NCBI RefSeq assembly: GCF_004363725.1
Contig: NZ_SNZF01000004.1
Span: 120,651-184,650, forward strand
Length of the DNA stretch: 64,000 nt
Source of the DNA: Aquamicrobium defluvii
GTDB taxonomy: Bacteria; Pseudomonadota; Alphaproteobacteria; Rhizobiales; Rhizobiaceae
Reading direction: 5' to 3'
Below, piece after piece: positions 1 to 8,395 of this stretch. The number at the start of each line of letters is the position of its first letter. Positions within the stretch are counted from its first letter, which is position 1. Under the pieces are notes generated by a model that was not told the origin of the DNA, made no database searches, and saw only the letters and a program-made list of their open reading frames with translations. A program made the translations under genes and the position numbers.

Positions 1-74
1 ACGGCCGTGAAACGCCCCTGCGCCGATGGTACTTCGTCTCAAGACGCGGGAGAGTAGGTCGCTGCCAGGTCTGC
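1..74 (+). rRNA. rrf: 5S ribosomal RNA, 3' part
   Basis: The first 74 bases match the 3' two thirds of an alphaproteobacterial 5S rRNA. The loop carrying GATGGTACTTCGTCTC, the stretch GGGAGAGTAGGTCGCTGCCA and the closing pyrimidine-rich end are recognisable. The 5' part lies outside the window, so this is the distal end of an rRNA operon. No tRNA gene follows it here. Confidence 0.9.
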
Positions 75-130
75 TAAACGCATGAAATCTTCTCGGGTGT
101 AAGCAGAACAGCTTTATTTCAGGACTTCAG

Positions 131-156
131 AACGCCGCCCTTCGGGGCGGCGTTTT
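131..156 (+). terminator. rho-independent terminator of the rRNA operon
   Basis: A GC-rich stem (AACGCCGCCC / GGGCGGCGTT) with a TTCG tetraloop is followed by a short T run. It lies about 55 bases after the 5S rRNA end and probably ends the rRNA transcript. Nothing else is recognised between it and the TPP riboswitch that begins near 325. Confidence 0.85.
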
Positions 157-324
157 GCGTTCCGGATTCTTTTGCAGACGATGCAGTGTTTGTGGTGGAA
201 CCGGAATATTCATAGCGCGAATTTCTTTCTGCAACGCGCCGGCCATGTGCGTTTGTCATTATCTTCGTCGCCTCATGGTTACGGTTCCGGATGGTGACGG
301 ATCCGGCCAGATCGTCTACAAGGA

Positions 325-428
325 ACATTCACCAAGGGGAGTCCCGGCAAGGGGCTGAGAGACCGCTGGCGCAAGCAGCGCGGTGACCCTCCGAACCTGA
401 TCCGGATCATGCCGGCGAAGGGATGGCG
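325..428 (+). promoter_or_regulatory. TPP riboswitch (THI element)
   Basis: The conserved halves of the thiamine pyrophosphate aptamer are present: GGGG and GGGGCTGAGA around 336-360, then the ACCCT...GAACCTGATCCGGATCATGCCGG...AAGGGA segment at about 384-423. It lies about 105 bases before the first TenA reading frame and should control the two TenA genes in response to TPP. The hairpin at 453-469 lacks a following T run, so control may act on translation initiation instead of termination, but this cannot be decided from sequence. Confidence 0.93.
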
Positions 429-532
429 ATTTTTCCTGCTGTCTTTTTTGCCGGCCTCCTTGCGAGGCCGCCTATGCCAGAAACCGATTTTTCAACAGCC
501 GGTCTCGCTGTCATCCATGAAAGGACAGCGCG

Positions 533-1172
533 ATGAGCGAACGCTTCACCGAAACCCTGAAACGAGAGAGCGAACCGCTATGGGCGCAAGCGGTAGAACA
601 CCGTTTCGTCGGCGAGTTGTTCGCAGGAACCCTGGCCAATGAGGTCATGACCTCGTATCTGGTTCAGGATCATCGCTTTCTCGACAGTTTCCTGACCCTT
701 CTTGGTGCCGCAATCGCCGCCAGCGACAGCTTTGAGGCTCGGCTGCTTCTGGGCCGGTTCATCGGAATGGTGTCAGGAGAGGAAAACACCTGTTTCCTGC
801 GTGCCTTCGATGCGCTGGGCGTCAGCGGGGAGCAACGCGCCACCATTCCCGATACGAAACCGACGCCGGGTTCAAGGCGATCATGCGTGAGGCGGCGACC
901 TCGGGCTCTTATACGGCCACGCTTGCGGTGCTCAACGTGGCGGAATGGCTTTATCTCGACCGGGCCATCAGGGCGCCGGCCACACTGCCGCAGAATTTCA
1001 TTCATGGCGAATGGATCAGTTTGCACGACAATCCGGATTTTCGCGATTTCGTCGGCTCTTCGCCGGGAACCGGACCGTGCAGCCCCGGCGAGGCCGACGT
1101 GAGCCGCTTTTCCGGAGGGCCGTGGCACTGGAACTGGCCTTCTTCGATGCAGCCTATGAGCAGGGAGAGTGA
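533..1172 (+). pseudogene. TenA-family protein, frameshifted
   Basis: The start is ATG at 533 behind GAAAGGAC. Coherent TenA-family sequence begins in one frame (MSERFTETLKRESEPLWAQA), moves to a second frame near 854-858 (DAGFKAIMREAA, LNVAEWLYLD), and ends in the third frame with LFRRAVALELAFFDAAYEQGE at 1172. A stretch near 1052-1085 (LRREPDRAAP, then GEADVS) suggests two more shifts, so at least two and probably four single-base changes break the frame. The middle part lacks the catalytic cysteine of classical TenA, resembling the TenA_E subgroup. It stops 2 bases before the intact TenA start and sits behind the TPP riboswitch. True decay or a cluster of base-call errors are both possible. 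Confidence 0.75.
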
Positions 1173-1174
1173 GA

Positions 1175-1837
1175 ATGGATGTCTTTGAACGGTTGAAGCA
1201 GGCGGCGGCCGAAGACTGGAAGAGCTATGTCGGGCACAGCTTCGTGCGCGAGCTGGGTGCGGGTTCGCTGCCGCAGGAAGCTTTCAAGGCCTATCTGGTG
1301 CAGGATTATCTGTTCCTGATCCAGTTTTCGCGCGCCTGGGCCCTTGCCGCTTACAAGAGCCGTACCATACCCGAGATCAGGGCGGCGCAGGCGGGCCTTG
1401 CAGGAATATTGGACGAAACCGAGCTGCATGTGCGGCTTTGCGGGCGCTGGGGGCTTTCACCGGAGCAACTTCATTCAGTGCCCGAGCATCAGGCCACAGT
1501 CGCTTATACCCGCTTCGTTCTCGATTGCGGTGCGGCCGGCGACCTCCTGGACCTGCATGTGGCGCTTGCCCCATGCGTCATCGGCTATGCCGAGATCGGC
1601 AAGGCGCTGGCGCCGGAAGGTATCGAAAAGATCGACAGCGATCACCCCTATCGCGAGTGGATCGGCGAATATGCCGGCGATGCATTCCAGCAACTCGCAG
1701 CCGGTTCGCGCGGGCTGCTCGACGATCTTGCGGCACGGTCCATGACGGAACGGCGTTTCAAGGAGCTTGCGGACCTTTTCGGAAAGGCGTCCCGGCTCGA
1801 GGCGGACTTCTGGCAGATGGGGCTCGATGCGGCCTGA
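1175..1837 (+). CDS. tenA: TenA family aminopyrimidine aminohydrolase (thiaminase II)
   Basis: This 220-residue protein has normal TenA length. TenA hydrolyses aminopyrimidine breakdown products of thiamine so the pyrimidine can be salvaged as HMP in the cytoplasm. The family landmarks are present: YLVQDYLFL with Asp44, Cys134 in LAPCVIGYAEIG as nucleophile, and Glu209 in ASRLEADFWQMG. ATG at 1175 is chosen because AGGGAGAG lies at a good distance; GTG at 1169 is an alternative two codons upstream. It follows the broken TenA homologue immediately and is probably cotranscribed with it under the TPP riboswitch. No thiamine transporter genes follow, which is unusual for this arrangement. Confidence 0.9.
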   Translation: MDVFERLKQAAAEDWKSYVGHSFVRELGAGSLPQEAFKAYLVQDYLFLIQFSRAWALAAYKSRTIPEIRAAQAGLAGILDETELHVRLCGRWGLSPEQLHSVPEHQATVAYTRFVLDCGAAGDLLDLHVALAPCVIGYAEIGKALAPEGIEKIDSDHPYREWIGEYAGDAFQQLAAGSRGLLDDLAARSMTERRFKELADLFGKASRLEADFWQMGLDAA

Positions 1838-1941
1838 AGCGTGCCGCCCGAAAGCGGGCAGCGGTTTCGGGACAACGACATGCGCAAGAACAAGAGCTGA
1901 AAGCGTCAGGAGCGAATCGGAGGGATCGCGACGCGCTTTAA
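1838..1941. repeat. dispersed rhizobial intergenic repeat, family A
   Basis: About 104 bases begin right after the tenA stop codon. Read on the minus strand they run TAAAGCGCGTCGCGATC, then GATTCGCTC, then CGCATGTCGTTGTCCCGAAA and a palindromic CGCTTTCGGGCGGCA end. The same order of blocks recurs at 52454-52557, with divergence between blocks. This agrees with the short palindromic intergenic repeats common in Rhizobium and Mesorhizobium genomes. Confidence 0.8.
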
Positions 1942-1952
1942 GGGGGAAAATG

Positions 1953-1989
1953 AAAAACCTCCCCGGCTTGCGGATCTCAGCCGGGAGGT
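1953..1989 (-). terminator. terminator of the dsbA-like/L,D-transpeptidase unit
   Basis: On the minus strand GACCTCCCGGCT pairs with AGCCGGGGAGGT, with one bulge, followed by TTTTTCATTTT. It lies about 50 bases beyond the L,D-transpeptidase stop codon and fits a rho-independent terminator for the minus-strand unit starting at 3468. Confidence 0.7.
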
Positions 1990-2036
1990 CGTTTGGGCGG
2001 ACCGCATGGGGGACCATGGGTCCGCAATGTTCCTGC

Positions 2037-2750
2037 CTACAGAATGACGACCTTGGAGCCGGGGCGCACGCGCTGGTAGAGGTCGACGACATCCATGTTG
2101 AGCATGCGGATGCAGCCGGCAGACACGGATTTGCCGATGCTGGAGGGCTGGTTGGTGCCGTGGATGCGGTAGTAGGTGTCCTTGCCATCCTTGAACAGAT
2201 AGAGCGCGCGGGCACCTAGCGGGTTGCCGGGGCCACCCTCGACGCCATTCTCATATTTCTTGTACTGCTCCGGGGCGCGGGCGATCATGGAATCGGTCGG
2301 CCGCCAGCGCGGCCATTCCTGCTTCCATGCCAGATCGGTCACGCCGCTGAAGCCGCGGCCGGCGGCGCCCACCCCCACGCCGTAACGAAGCGCCTTTCCG
2401 TTTGCCTGAACCAGATAGAGGAAATGGCTGGCGGGGTCGACGACGATCGTGCCCGGAACATGGTCGGTCCGATAATCGACCATCTGGCGATGGAACTTCT
2501 CGGGAACCCTGGACAGGTCTTCGTTGGGGAGCGGGAAGCGCTCGTTCGGTTTCGGCCCATAGCGCGGAGGAGTGGCGGAGGTTTGAACCTCTCCGACCGG
2601 AGGGGGCGGTGCGGCGGCCGGCGCGGTCGGCTGCAATCCCGGAGGCGTCGCCGTCCCCGATGAGGTGGCACAGGCGGCCAGCCCCATGCAGGCGAGAAGC
2701 GCCATTGCCGTCAAAGCGCGTCGTGCCGGGCCGTCCGTTGCATCGATCAT
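2037..2750 (-). CDS. L,D-transpeptidase lipoprotein (YkuD/ErfK family)
   Basis: This 237-residue protein has an N-terminal lipoprotein signal (LLACMGLAAC, lipid Cys about 27), a proline-rich linker to about residue 70, and a YkuD catalytic domain in the C-terminal half. The active-site signature is complete: IHGTNQ near residue 197 and SAGCIRM with Cys213. Such enzymes form 3-3 peptidoglycan crosslinks or attach proteins to the wall from the periplasm. Apart from the lipid Cys, the mature protein has a single cysteine, the catalytic one. The ATG at 2750 is chosen because the signal peptide starts there. The gene lies 19 bases after the DsbA-like gene on the same strand, so both probably share the operator-controlled promoter upstream of 3468. 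Confidence 0.92.
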   Translation of the reverse strand: MIDATDGPARRALTAMALLACMGLAACATSSGTATPPGLQPTAPAAAPPPPVGEVQTSATPPRYGPKPNERFPLPNEDLSRVPEKFHRQMVDYRTDHVPGTIVVDPASHFLYLVQANGKALRYGVGVGAAGRGFSGVTDLAWKQEWPRWRPTDSMIARAPEQYKKYENGVEGGPGNPLGARALYLFKDGKDTYYRIHGTNQPSSIGKSVSAGCIRMLNMDVVDLYQRVRPGSKVVIL

Positions 2751-2769
2751 TTGCCTGAAGTCCTTCGTA

Positions 2770-3468
2770 TCAGTTGCTGTCGCGCTCGCGCGCGTCGGAG
2801 ATAACCTGCCTGAAGCCCGCCTCGTCGAGCGCGGAGGCGACAAGGAACGGGCCGATCAGGAAAACCGGCGTTCCGGCAAGACCGAGCGCATCGGCCTGCG
2901 CGCCGTGACGGCGCAAAAGCGCGGTGATTTCGGCATCCTTCGCCTTCATGTCGCGTTCCAGCCGCGCCATGTCGAGCCCCGCGCCAGCCACGGCCTTGCG
3001 CATCTTCTCTTCCGGAACCTTGCCGCCCGGTATGCCCATGAGGGCATGATGCGCCTGGCTGTACCTGCCCTGATAGTGGGCTGCCAGGGCCAGCTTCGCG
3101 CCGTAGATGGAAGCCGAGGTGAGGATCGGCCAGTCCTTGTAGACGAGGCGAACCTTGCCGTCCTGCTTCACGGCCGTGTTCAGAGGCCCCATGGTCTTCT
3201 TGCAGAAGGGGCAGTTGTAATCGAAGAAGTAGACGATGGTGACATCGCCACTGGCGTTCCCGGCTTTCGGGTCGGCCGGATCGTTCACGATCATTTCGGT
3301 GTCGAGGCCGTCTCCGTCCTGAGCATTGGCGCGCATGGCGAAACCAGGCGCGGCCGCTAGGGCCATCAGCCCCAGTGCCGCGCGCCGGTTAAGGGAGGCA
3401 TTGCAAAAGGCTTCAGATGAACTGGTTTTCAAAAGCGGCAACATGATGCGGGACAGGGTGGTCGACAT
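2770..3468 (-). CDS. DsbA-family thiol:disulfide interchange protein
   Basis: This 232-residue exported protein has a twin-arginine-like leader (NRRAALGLMALAAA, residues 28-40) ending near RANAQ. The thioredoxin-fold domain carries the active site CPFC at Cys86/Cys89 in FFDYNCPFCK, and a GTPVF cis-proline loop near residue 205. It may oxidise periplasmic proteins or, as in the ScsC/DsbG branch, be kept reduced by DsbD. The DsbD encoded at 5958-7784 supports the second view. ATG 3468 is chosen over in-frame codons further upstream because those would read through the operator at 3518-3534. The L,D-transpeptidase gene follows at once. Confidence 0.9.
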   Translation of the reverse strand: MSTTLSRIMLPLLKTSSSEAFCNASLNRRAALGLMALAAAPGFAMRANAQDGDGLDTEMIVNDPADPKAGNASGDVTIVYFFDYNCPFCKKTMGPLNTAVKQDGKVRLVYKDWPILTSASIYGAKLALAAHYQGRYSQAHHALMGIPGGKVPEEKMRKAVAGAGLDMARLERDMKAKDAEITALLRRHGAQADALGLAGTPVFLIGPFLVASALDEAGFRQVISDARERDSN

Positions 3469-3517
3469 GATAAGCGGCCTCGGTTTCGGGTGTTCGGGCC
3501 GACAGGGTTGGGTAGAC

Positions 3518-3534
3518 CTTAAGGCAGGCTTAAG
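3518..3534. promoter_or_regulatory. PmrA/QseB-type operator, box 1
   Basis: Perfect CTTAAG-GCAGG-CTTAAG, two hexamers with an 11-base period. This is the established PmrA recognition pattern. Its edge lies 49 bases before the dsbA-like start codon, and it lies exactly 100 bases from box 2 in the shared divergent intergenic region. Confidence 0.8.
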
Positions 3535-3617
3535 GGCAAAAGGAAAGCCTTTGCGCACGTAAAAAACAGTGTGTTGCAGACAGCGCACAGCTGCCGTTCA
3601 GGCAACCGGCAAGGTTT

Positions 3618-3634
3618 CTTAAGTTTGCCTTAAG
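3618..3634. promoter_or_regulatory. PmrA/QseB-type operator, box 2
   Basis: Perfect CTTAAG-TTTGC-CTTAAG, the same spacing as box 1. It lies 70 bases before the sensor kinase start at 3705 and probably controls that gene. Confidence 0.8.
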
Positions 3635-3704
3635 CCGCTTGCATGAGGCATGAAGCGCTCATGCCGTCCCGTGGGAGACGGCTCGGCAAACGGAGAAAAG
3701 CCCG

Positions 3705-5069
3705 ATGCGTTCCATGCGGACCCGGCTGTTCGCTATTCTCATCCTTATCACCGGGCTGGTGTGGCTGTCGGCGGTGGCGTGGATCTTTCATTCCACCGGC
3801 GCGCAGCTCGAGCGGGTTCTCGATGCGCGGCTGATGGAAGCCGCGCGCATGGTGAACTCGATGGTGACGAGGCGCGCGCTTGGCGGGGGCGGCGACGCCG
3901 TGGTTCCGCCGGTCGGGATGGAAACGCACGAAGCCTATAACCGCCAGCTTTCCTGCCAGATCTGGTCGCTGGAGGGCACGCTGCTCAGCCAGTCCGAAGG
4001 AGCGCCGGAAGCCAGGCTGTCGGAGCATGCGGAAGGCTTCTCCAACACCGTCATCAACGGAGAGACATGGCGCGTCTACACGGTGGACAATCCGGAAGCG
4101 GGCGTGCGCGTGATGGTTGGCGATCGCGTCTACTTCCGTGACCATCTCGTCAACAGCGTCATCTTCGGTGTGCTATTGCCGGCGCTGCTCATCCTGCCGG
4201 TGCTGGCCGGCCTTATATGGCTGAGCGTCGGGCGCGGGCTGATGCCGCTCAGCCGGATTGCCGGTGAGCTGTCCATGCGTCCTGCATCCGACCTCCACCC
4301 GATCGACGCCGGCGGCGCGGCCAGCGAGCTGCAGCCGGTGGTGAAGTCTCTCAACGCGCTGTTCAGGCGGGTCTCGGATGCGCGCGAGCGCGAGCGGGAC
4401 TTCATTGCCTTCGCCGCTCATGAGCTGCGGACGCCAGTGGCGGGCCTGAAAACACAGGCCCAGATCGCGCTGGCTTCGCAGGAACCTGCGATCCGGCAGA
4501 AGGCACTTTCGCAGATCGTGGCGGGCGTCGACCGGACGGGCAGGCTGGTGCGGCAGCTGCTCGATATCGCATCGCTTGAAAGCGGTGCCGCTCCAACGGC
4601 GGAAGGTCGGTTCAACGCCGGACAGATGCTGAAATCGGTAACCGATGACCTCGCTGCCCATGGGGGAGGTGCGGTCGTTATCGATCCGGCCCTGCATACC
4701 CTTCAACTGACCATGCCGGCAGAGCTTTTCCGGCTTGCCGCGCGCAACCTGATCGAGAACGCGCTGCACCATTCGCCGGAAGGCGCAAAGGTCGCCTGCG
4801 GAGTGTCGGAAGGGGAGGGTGAGGTTGCCGTCTGGATCCGGGACGAAGGGCCGGGCATTCCGGATGAGGAACTGGCGCGGGTAACCGAGCGGTTTTTCCG
4901 GGGCCGGTTCCGCTCCGCGGTGGGAAGCGGGCTGGGCCTGAGCATTGTCGAAACGGCGCTCGACCATGCCGGCGCGAGGCTGGAGCTGCGCAACGGCGAG
5001 AAGGGCGGTCTTTTTGCGGCCATCGTCATTCCTGCGGACAGGGCGCGGGTTACGGCGGCGGCCGCCTGA
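3705..5069 (+). CDS. two-component sensor histidine kinase (QseC/PmrB type)
   Basis: This 454-residue inner-membrane kinase has one membrane segment at about residues 8-28, a periplasmic sensor of about 115 residues, a second membrane segment at about 150-175, a HAMP-like linker, then a HisKA domain with phospho-acceptor His239 in FAAHELRTPVAG. The HATPase domain follows, with N box NLIENALHHS, G1 box DEGPGIPDEE and G2 box GSGLGLSIV. GGAGAAA precedes the ATG. It is transcribed away from the DsbA-like gene, with operator box 2 in front. Its likely partner is the regulator at 8434-9096, about 3.4 kb away on the other strand and the only OmpR-type regulator in the window. The stimulus is unknown; the neighbours suggest envelope redox stress or copper. 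Confidence 0.9.
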   Translation: MRSMRTRLFAILILITGLVWLSAVAWIFHSTGAQLERVLDARLMEAARMVNSMVTRRALGGGGDAVVPPVGMETHEAYNRQLSCQIWSLEGTLLSQSEGAPEARLSEHAEGFSNTVINGETWRVYTVDNPEAGVRVMVGDRVYFRDHLVNSVIFGVLLPALLILPVLAGLIWLSVGRGLMPLSRIAGELSMRPASDLHPIDAGGAASELQPVVKSLNALFRRVSDARERERDFIAFAAHELRTPVAGLKTQAQIALASQEPAIRQKALSQIVAGVDRTGRLVRQLLDIASLESGAAPTAEGRFNAGQMLKSVTDDLAAHGGGAVVIDPALHTLQLTMPAELFRLAARNLIENALHHSPEGAKVACGVSEGEGEVAVWIRDEGPGIPDEELARVTERFFRGRFRSAVGSGLGLSIVETALDHAGARLELRNGEKGGLFAAIVIPADRARVTAAAA

Positions 5070-5143
5070 GCCGGAGTATTTCCGCGTTCCCTCGTCGTGA
5101 AGATGTTATGGCGCGCTGTGCATTTTACGGAAGTTCTGCGGGT

Positions 5144-5944
5144 TCAGTTCTGCAGTTTCCGGATGCCCGACAGAAGCGCCTCGCGGGAAATCTCGCCCAT
5201 GTGGACAGCGCGCAACCGACCGTCCGCGCCGACGAACAGGGTCGCCGGCAGGCCGGGTGTGGTGTAGTGGCGCGAGAAGCGACCGAGACTGTCCAGCAAA
5301 ACCGGATCGAGCGTCAGCGCTTCCCGTTCGAGGTAGGATTGCACGGTGTTCTCATTCTCACCCTGGTTGACGAACAGGAAGGCTGCATCCTCGCTGGCTG
5401 CTGCGACATCGGCCATCATCGGCATTTCGCGCCGGCATGGCGGGCACCATGACGCCCACAGATTGACGACCATGGGCTTTCCGGTGAGCGCCGAAGGTAT
5501 GATCTCGCCACCGCCCAGCGACGTATAGGAGCCGGAAGGCAATGGAGTGGGCGGCACCCCGGCGGTAAGCTGGATGACCAGCGTGGCCATGAAGGCAGCG
5601 GCCGCCGCCGGAACCGGGGTCCACAGAAGCAGTCTGGGGTGGCGGCGCAGATGCAGGAGCGTCACGATTATCACCGCGGCAATGCCGGCCGGGATCATGA
5701 AGCCGCCCTGCCAGATGGCCAGCACGCGCCACGGCTCCGCTGCGAAGCTGTCGAAGTGGCGGATGAGATGGCCGAGGCGGGCGGCAAGGAAGAAGGCGAC
5801 GGCTGCCCGCCACGTCCAGCCGGCAAAGCGTCGGTCTACAGTGCGGGCCAGAAGCTCGGCCCCGGCAAGAAAGGTGGCGATGGCAAGCACCGCGGCAAGG
5901 CGATCGGATGAAAACATAAGGGGGCCGATGGTGAAGGCGTTCAT
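5144..5944 (-). CDS. TlpA-like membrane-anchored thioredoxin
   Basis: This 266-residue protein has about four hydrophobic segments in its first half, then a periplasmic TlpA/ResA-like thioredoxin domain with WASWCPPCRREMP near residue 170 and a GLPATLFV cis-proline loop. Such proteins reduce disulfides outside the cytoplasm. The multi-pass N-terminal half is longer than the single anchor usual for TlpA and may itself pass electrons. ATG 5944 lies 13 bases after the dsbD stop, so it is the last gene of the thioredoxin-dsbD-tlpA unit. The kinase gene converges on it from the other side. Confidence 0.88.
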   Translation of the reverse strand: MNAFTIGPLMFSSDRLAAVLAIATFLAGAELLARTVDRRFAGWTWRAAVAFFLAARLGHLIRHFDSFAAEPWRVLAIWQGGFMIPAGIAAVIIVTLLHLRRHPRLLLWTPVPAAAAAFMATLVIQLTAGVPPTPLPSGSYTSLGGGEIIPSALTGKPMVVNLWASWCPPCRREMPMMADVAAASEDAAFLFVNQGENENTVQSYLEREALTLDPVLLDSLGRFSRHYTTPGLPATLFVGADGRLRAVHMGEISREALLSGIRKLQN

Positions 5945-5957
5945 TTCCGGTCCCGCC

Positions 5958-7784
5958 CTATTTTCCGGCCAGAGTGGCTGAAGCCACCAGTGCATCGACA
6001 CCGATCTCGCCGATCAGCCTGGTGCCATCGATCTCGGCCTTGTCGGGCCCGAAGAAGATCATCGTCGGCGGGCCGATCACCGCAAGGTCGCGCATCAGGG
6101 ACCGGTTGGTGTCGTCGAGCCGCGACAGGTCCACCTTGATGCGGCGAAAGCCGGAAAGGTTTTCGGCTACCTGTCGGGCCGGCAGCACTTCGCGCTCGAT
6201 CCCGGCGCAGGTCACGCACCAGTCGGCGGTGAAATAGACCAGCGTGGGACGCTTTTCGGAAGAGGCAGCGGCGAGCACGCTTTGCAGTTCTGTCGCGGAG
6301 GAAATACCGGCGAACTCCGGCGCAGCGGTCTGTGCTGTCTCTTGGGGAAGGCTGAAGTGCGCCAGCGGGCGGAGCGGATCGCTGCCGCCGGACGCCGCTC
6401 CCACACCGAGGATCAGCGCATAAAGCGCCAGCGCCATGCCACCGCCCTTGACCAGTCGCCGGCCCGCACTTGCATCGCTTCCCACCAGATCGAAAGCGCC
6501 GATGAAGGCAGCGGCGGTCATCGCCAGAGCCGCCCATAGTGCCAGTGTCAGGGGAGCCGGCAGCAGGCGCGATGCCATCCACACGGCCAGGCCAAGCAGC
6601 ACGAAGCCGAATGCATATTTCACATATTCCATCCAGCCGCCGGCTTTCGGCAGGGCGCGGCTGCCGAAGGTGCCGAAGGCGATCAGCGGCAGGCCCTGTC
6701 CCAGACCCAGAGCAAACAGGGCAGCCGCACCCAGCACGGCATCGCCGGTCTGGGCGATGTAGAGCAGGGCTGCGGCCAGCGGGGCGGTGACGCAGGGGCC
6801 GACGATCAGCGCGGAGGTGAAGCCGATGGCGGCAGCGCCGCCCAGCGAGCCGCGCCGGCTGCTGCCGGCCCCCGCAACACGGCTGACCCATGCGGAAGGA
6901 AGCTGGATATCGAACAGGCCGAACATGGAAAGCGCGAGGATGGTGAAGATCGCCGCAACCGTGGCGACGGCATAGGGCGATTGCAGCACGATCTGCAGGT
7001 TCTGGCCGGACCAGGCGGCGGCGATGCCGAGCAGGCCGAAGGCCGCTGCCATGGCCAGCACATAGGCCAGCGACAGAGCAAAGCCACGGCGGGGCGTAAG
7101 CGTCTCGCCCGAGCGGGCGAGCGTCGCGCTCAGGATCGGATACATGGGCAGCACACAGGGGGTGAAGGCAAGCAGCAGCCCGAAAACGAGGAAGCTGCCC
7201 ACGACCCACAACGCGCCGCCATCGGCCAGCAGCGAGGCGACCATGCCGCCCGCCGCCGCCTCCTGCGAGACCATGAAACCGGCGGCGGATGTCCCCGCGG
7301 ACCGGGCAGGTGTCTGTACCTGTTGCGGCGCATCGGCGAACAGGCCGAAGCCCGAGGCGGCCGCCGTGATTTCGAACGTGTCGAGGTTCACCTTGCGCGT
7401 TTCGGGCGGATAGCAGATCGAATCCTTCTTGCAGCCCTGATAGGTAAGCAGGATCTCGGCTGCCTCACCTGCTGCGAGCCGTGCTTCCGCCTCGCCATAA
7501 TAGACTTCAGAAACGCCGAAGTTCGGATCGTCTTCCCTGGTCCCATCGGGTGTTTCCAGCGCGACCGGCGTGTCGCCATTGGCGGCCTTTGCCTCCATGT
7601 GGTCGCGGTAAAGATAGTATCCGTCGGCGATCTCCCATTCGAAGATCGCGCCGCCTTCCGGTGCCGGCAGGACTTTCAGGCGGAACGCCTCATCGGCCTG
7701 AAGCAGGCCGGGCTGTTGTGCGGCAGCGGGAAGCAGACCGGCGAGGAGCAGCAGCGTACAAAGTGCAGGTATGATTTTTCTCAA
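5958..7784 (-). CDS. dsbD: protein-disulfide reductase DsbD
   Basis: This protein of about 609 residues moves electrons from cytoplasmic thioredoxin to the periplasm. Domains in order: signal peptide, N-terminal alpha domain with the redox pair in GCKKDSICYPPETR, a membrane domain with the paired cysteines in FTPCVLPMYPI and VGPCVTAPLAAALLY, and a C-terminal thioredoxin domain with FTADWCVTCAGIE. All three CxxC or paired sites are intact. I chose the TTG at 7784 because it directly precedes the signal peptide and has GAGAGAA in front; in-frame ATG codons upstream would overlap the preceding gene. It follows the thioredoxin gene by about 34 bases. Confidence 0.95.
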   Translation of the reverse strand: MRKIIPALCTLLLLAGLLPAAAQQPGLLQADEAFRLKVLPAPEGGAIFEWEIADGYYLYRDHMEAKAANGDTPVALETPDGTREDDPNFGVSEVYYGEAEARLAAGEAAEILLTYQGCKKDSICYPPETRKVNLDTFEITAAASGFGLFADAPQQVQTPARSAGTSAAGFMVSQEAAAGGMVASLLADGGALWVVGSFLVFGLLLAFTPCVLPMYPILSATLARSGETLTPRRGFALSLAYVLAMAAAFGLLGIAAAWSGQNLQIVLQSPYAVATVAAIFTILALSMFGLFDIQLPSAWVSRVAGAGSSRRGSLGGAAAIGFTSALIVGPCVTAPLAAALLYIAQTGDAVLGAAALFALGLGQGLPLIAFGTFGSRALPKAGGWMEYVKYAFGFVLLGLAVWMASRLLPAPLTLALWAALAMTAAAFIGAFDLVGSDASAGRRLVKGGGMALALYALILGVGAASGGSDPLRPLAHFSLPQETAQTAAPEFAGISSATELQSVLAAASSEKRPTLVYFTADWCVTCAGIEREVLPARQVAENLSGFRRIKVDLSRLDDTNRSLMRDLAVIGPPTMIFFGPDKAEIDGTRLIGEIGVDALVASATLAGK

Positions 7785-7818
7785 CGTTTCATTCTCTCGC
7801 TGGCTTGCCGGTGGCGGT

Positions 7819-8319
7819 TCAGGTGGCAAAGGGCTCCAGTCGGGCGATGAGGCTTTCGGTGGGGAAACTGCCCACCGAGCGCGTCCCTTCATGTTCGTGC
7901 CCGCTGGCTGCATCGACTATGAAAACCGTTGGCGGACCGTCAACCTTCAGATGCCGCAACAGGGCACGGTTGTCATCGGTCGTGGCGGTGACGTCGATCC
8001 TGATGAGGCCGAAATTCTGCATCAATCCCGCCACCCTGCGGTCGGGCAGGATCTTGTCGTCGATGACCTTGCAGAAGGCGCACCATTGCGCGCCCACGTC
8101 GACAAGCGCCTTGGCCTTGCTGCGAGCCAGATCGGCAAGCGCGGCCCGATATTGGGGAACGCTTTCGACCAGATAGGTCGAGGCGCGCGAGGGGGTGGCG
8201 AAAATGCCGGTGCCGGCGATCAGCGGCAGGCCAAGCAGCAATGTGCGGCGATTCACCTTCTGCAACGTCGCCGTACCCGGCTTCGCACTATCTCTGGCAG
8301 GGAGAAACCTGTCGTGCAT
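7819..8319 (-). CDS. exported thioredoxin-like protein
   Basis: A protein of about 166 residues with a Tat-like leader (NRRTLLLGLPLIAG) and a thioredoxin fold carrying WCAFCKVIDD, resembling the gamma domain of DsbD or DUF255-like thioredoxins. It is the first gene of the operator-controlled unit that continues with dsbD and the TlpA-like gene. Two starts are plausible: ATG 8319 with AAGGAG ten bases upstream, and ATG 8349 with GGAGG only three bases upstream. Its role as a DsbD partner is inferred from position. Confidence 0.85.
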   Translation of the reverse strand: MHDRFLPARDSAKPGTATLQKVNRRTLLLGLPLIAGTGIFATPSRASTYLVESVPQYRAALADLARSKAKALVDVGAQWCAFCKVIDDKILPDRRVAGLMQNFGLIRIDVTATTDDNRALLRHLKVDGPPTVFIVDAASGHEHEGTRSVGSFPTESLIARLEPFAT

Positions 8320-8395
8320 GGAACCCTGGCTCCTTGTATGCCGGGACATCTGCCTCCGTCCGGCAACTCACTCGGTACGTGCATGAGGCTCGCAG

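Noticed and set aside
75..330. A tRNA gene after the 5S rRNA
   Set aside because: Initiator tRNA often follows 5S in rhizobia, but no cloverleaf or T-loop consensus was found; only a terminator is seen.
453..469. GGCCTC/GAGGCC hairpin after the TPP riboswitch as a transcription terminator
   Set aside because: The T run lies before the stem, not after it, so it does not have terminator form on the plus strand; on the minus strand As would follow.
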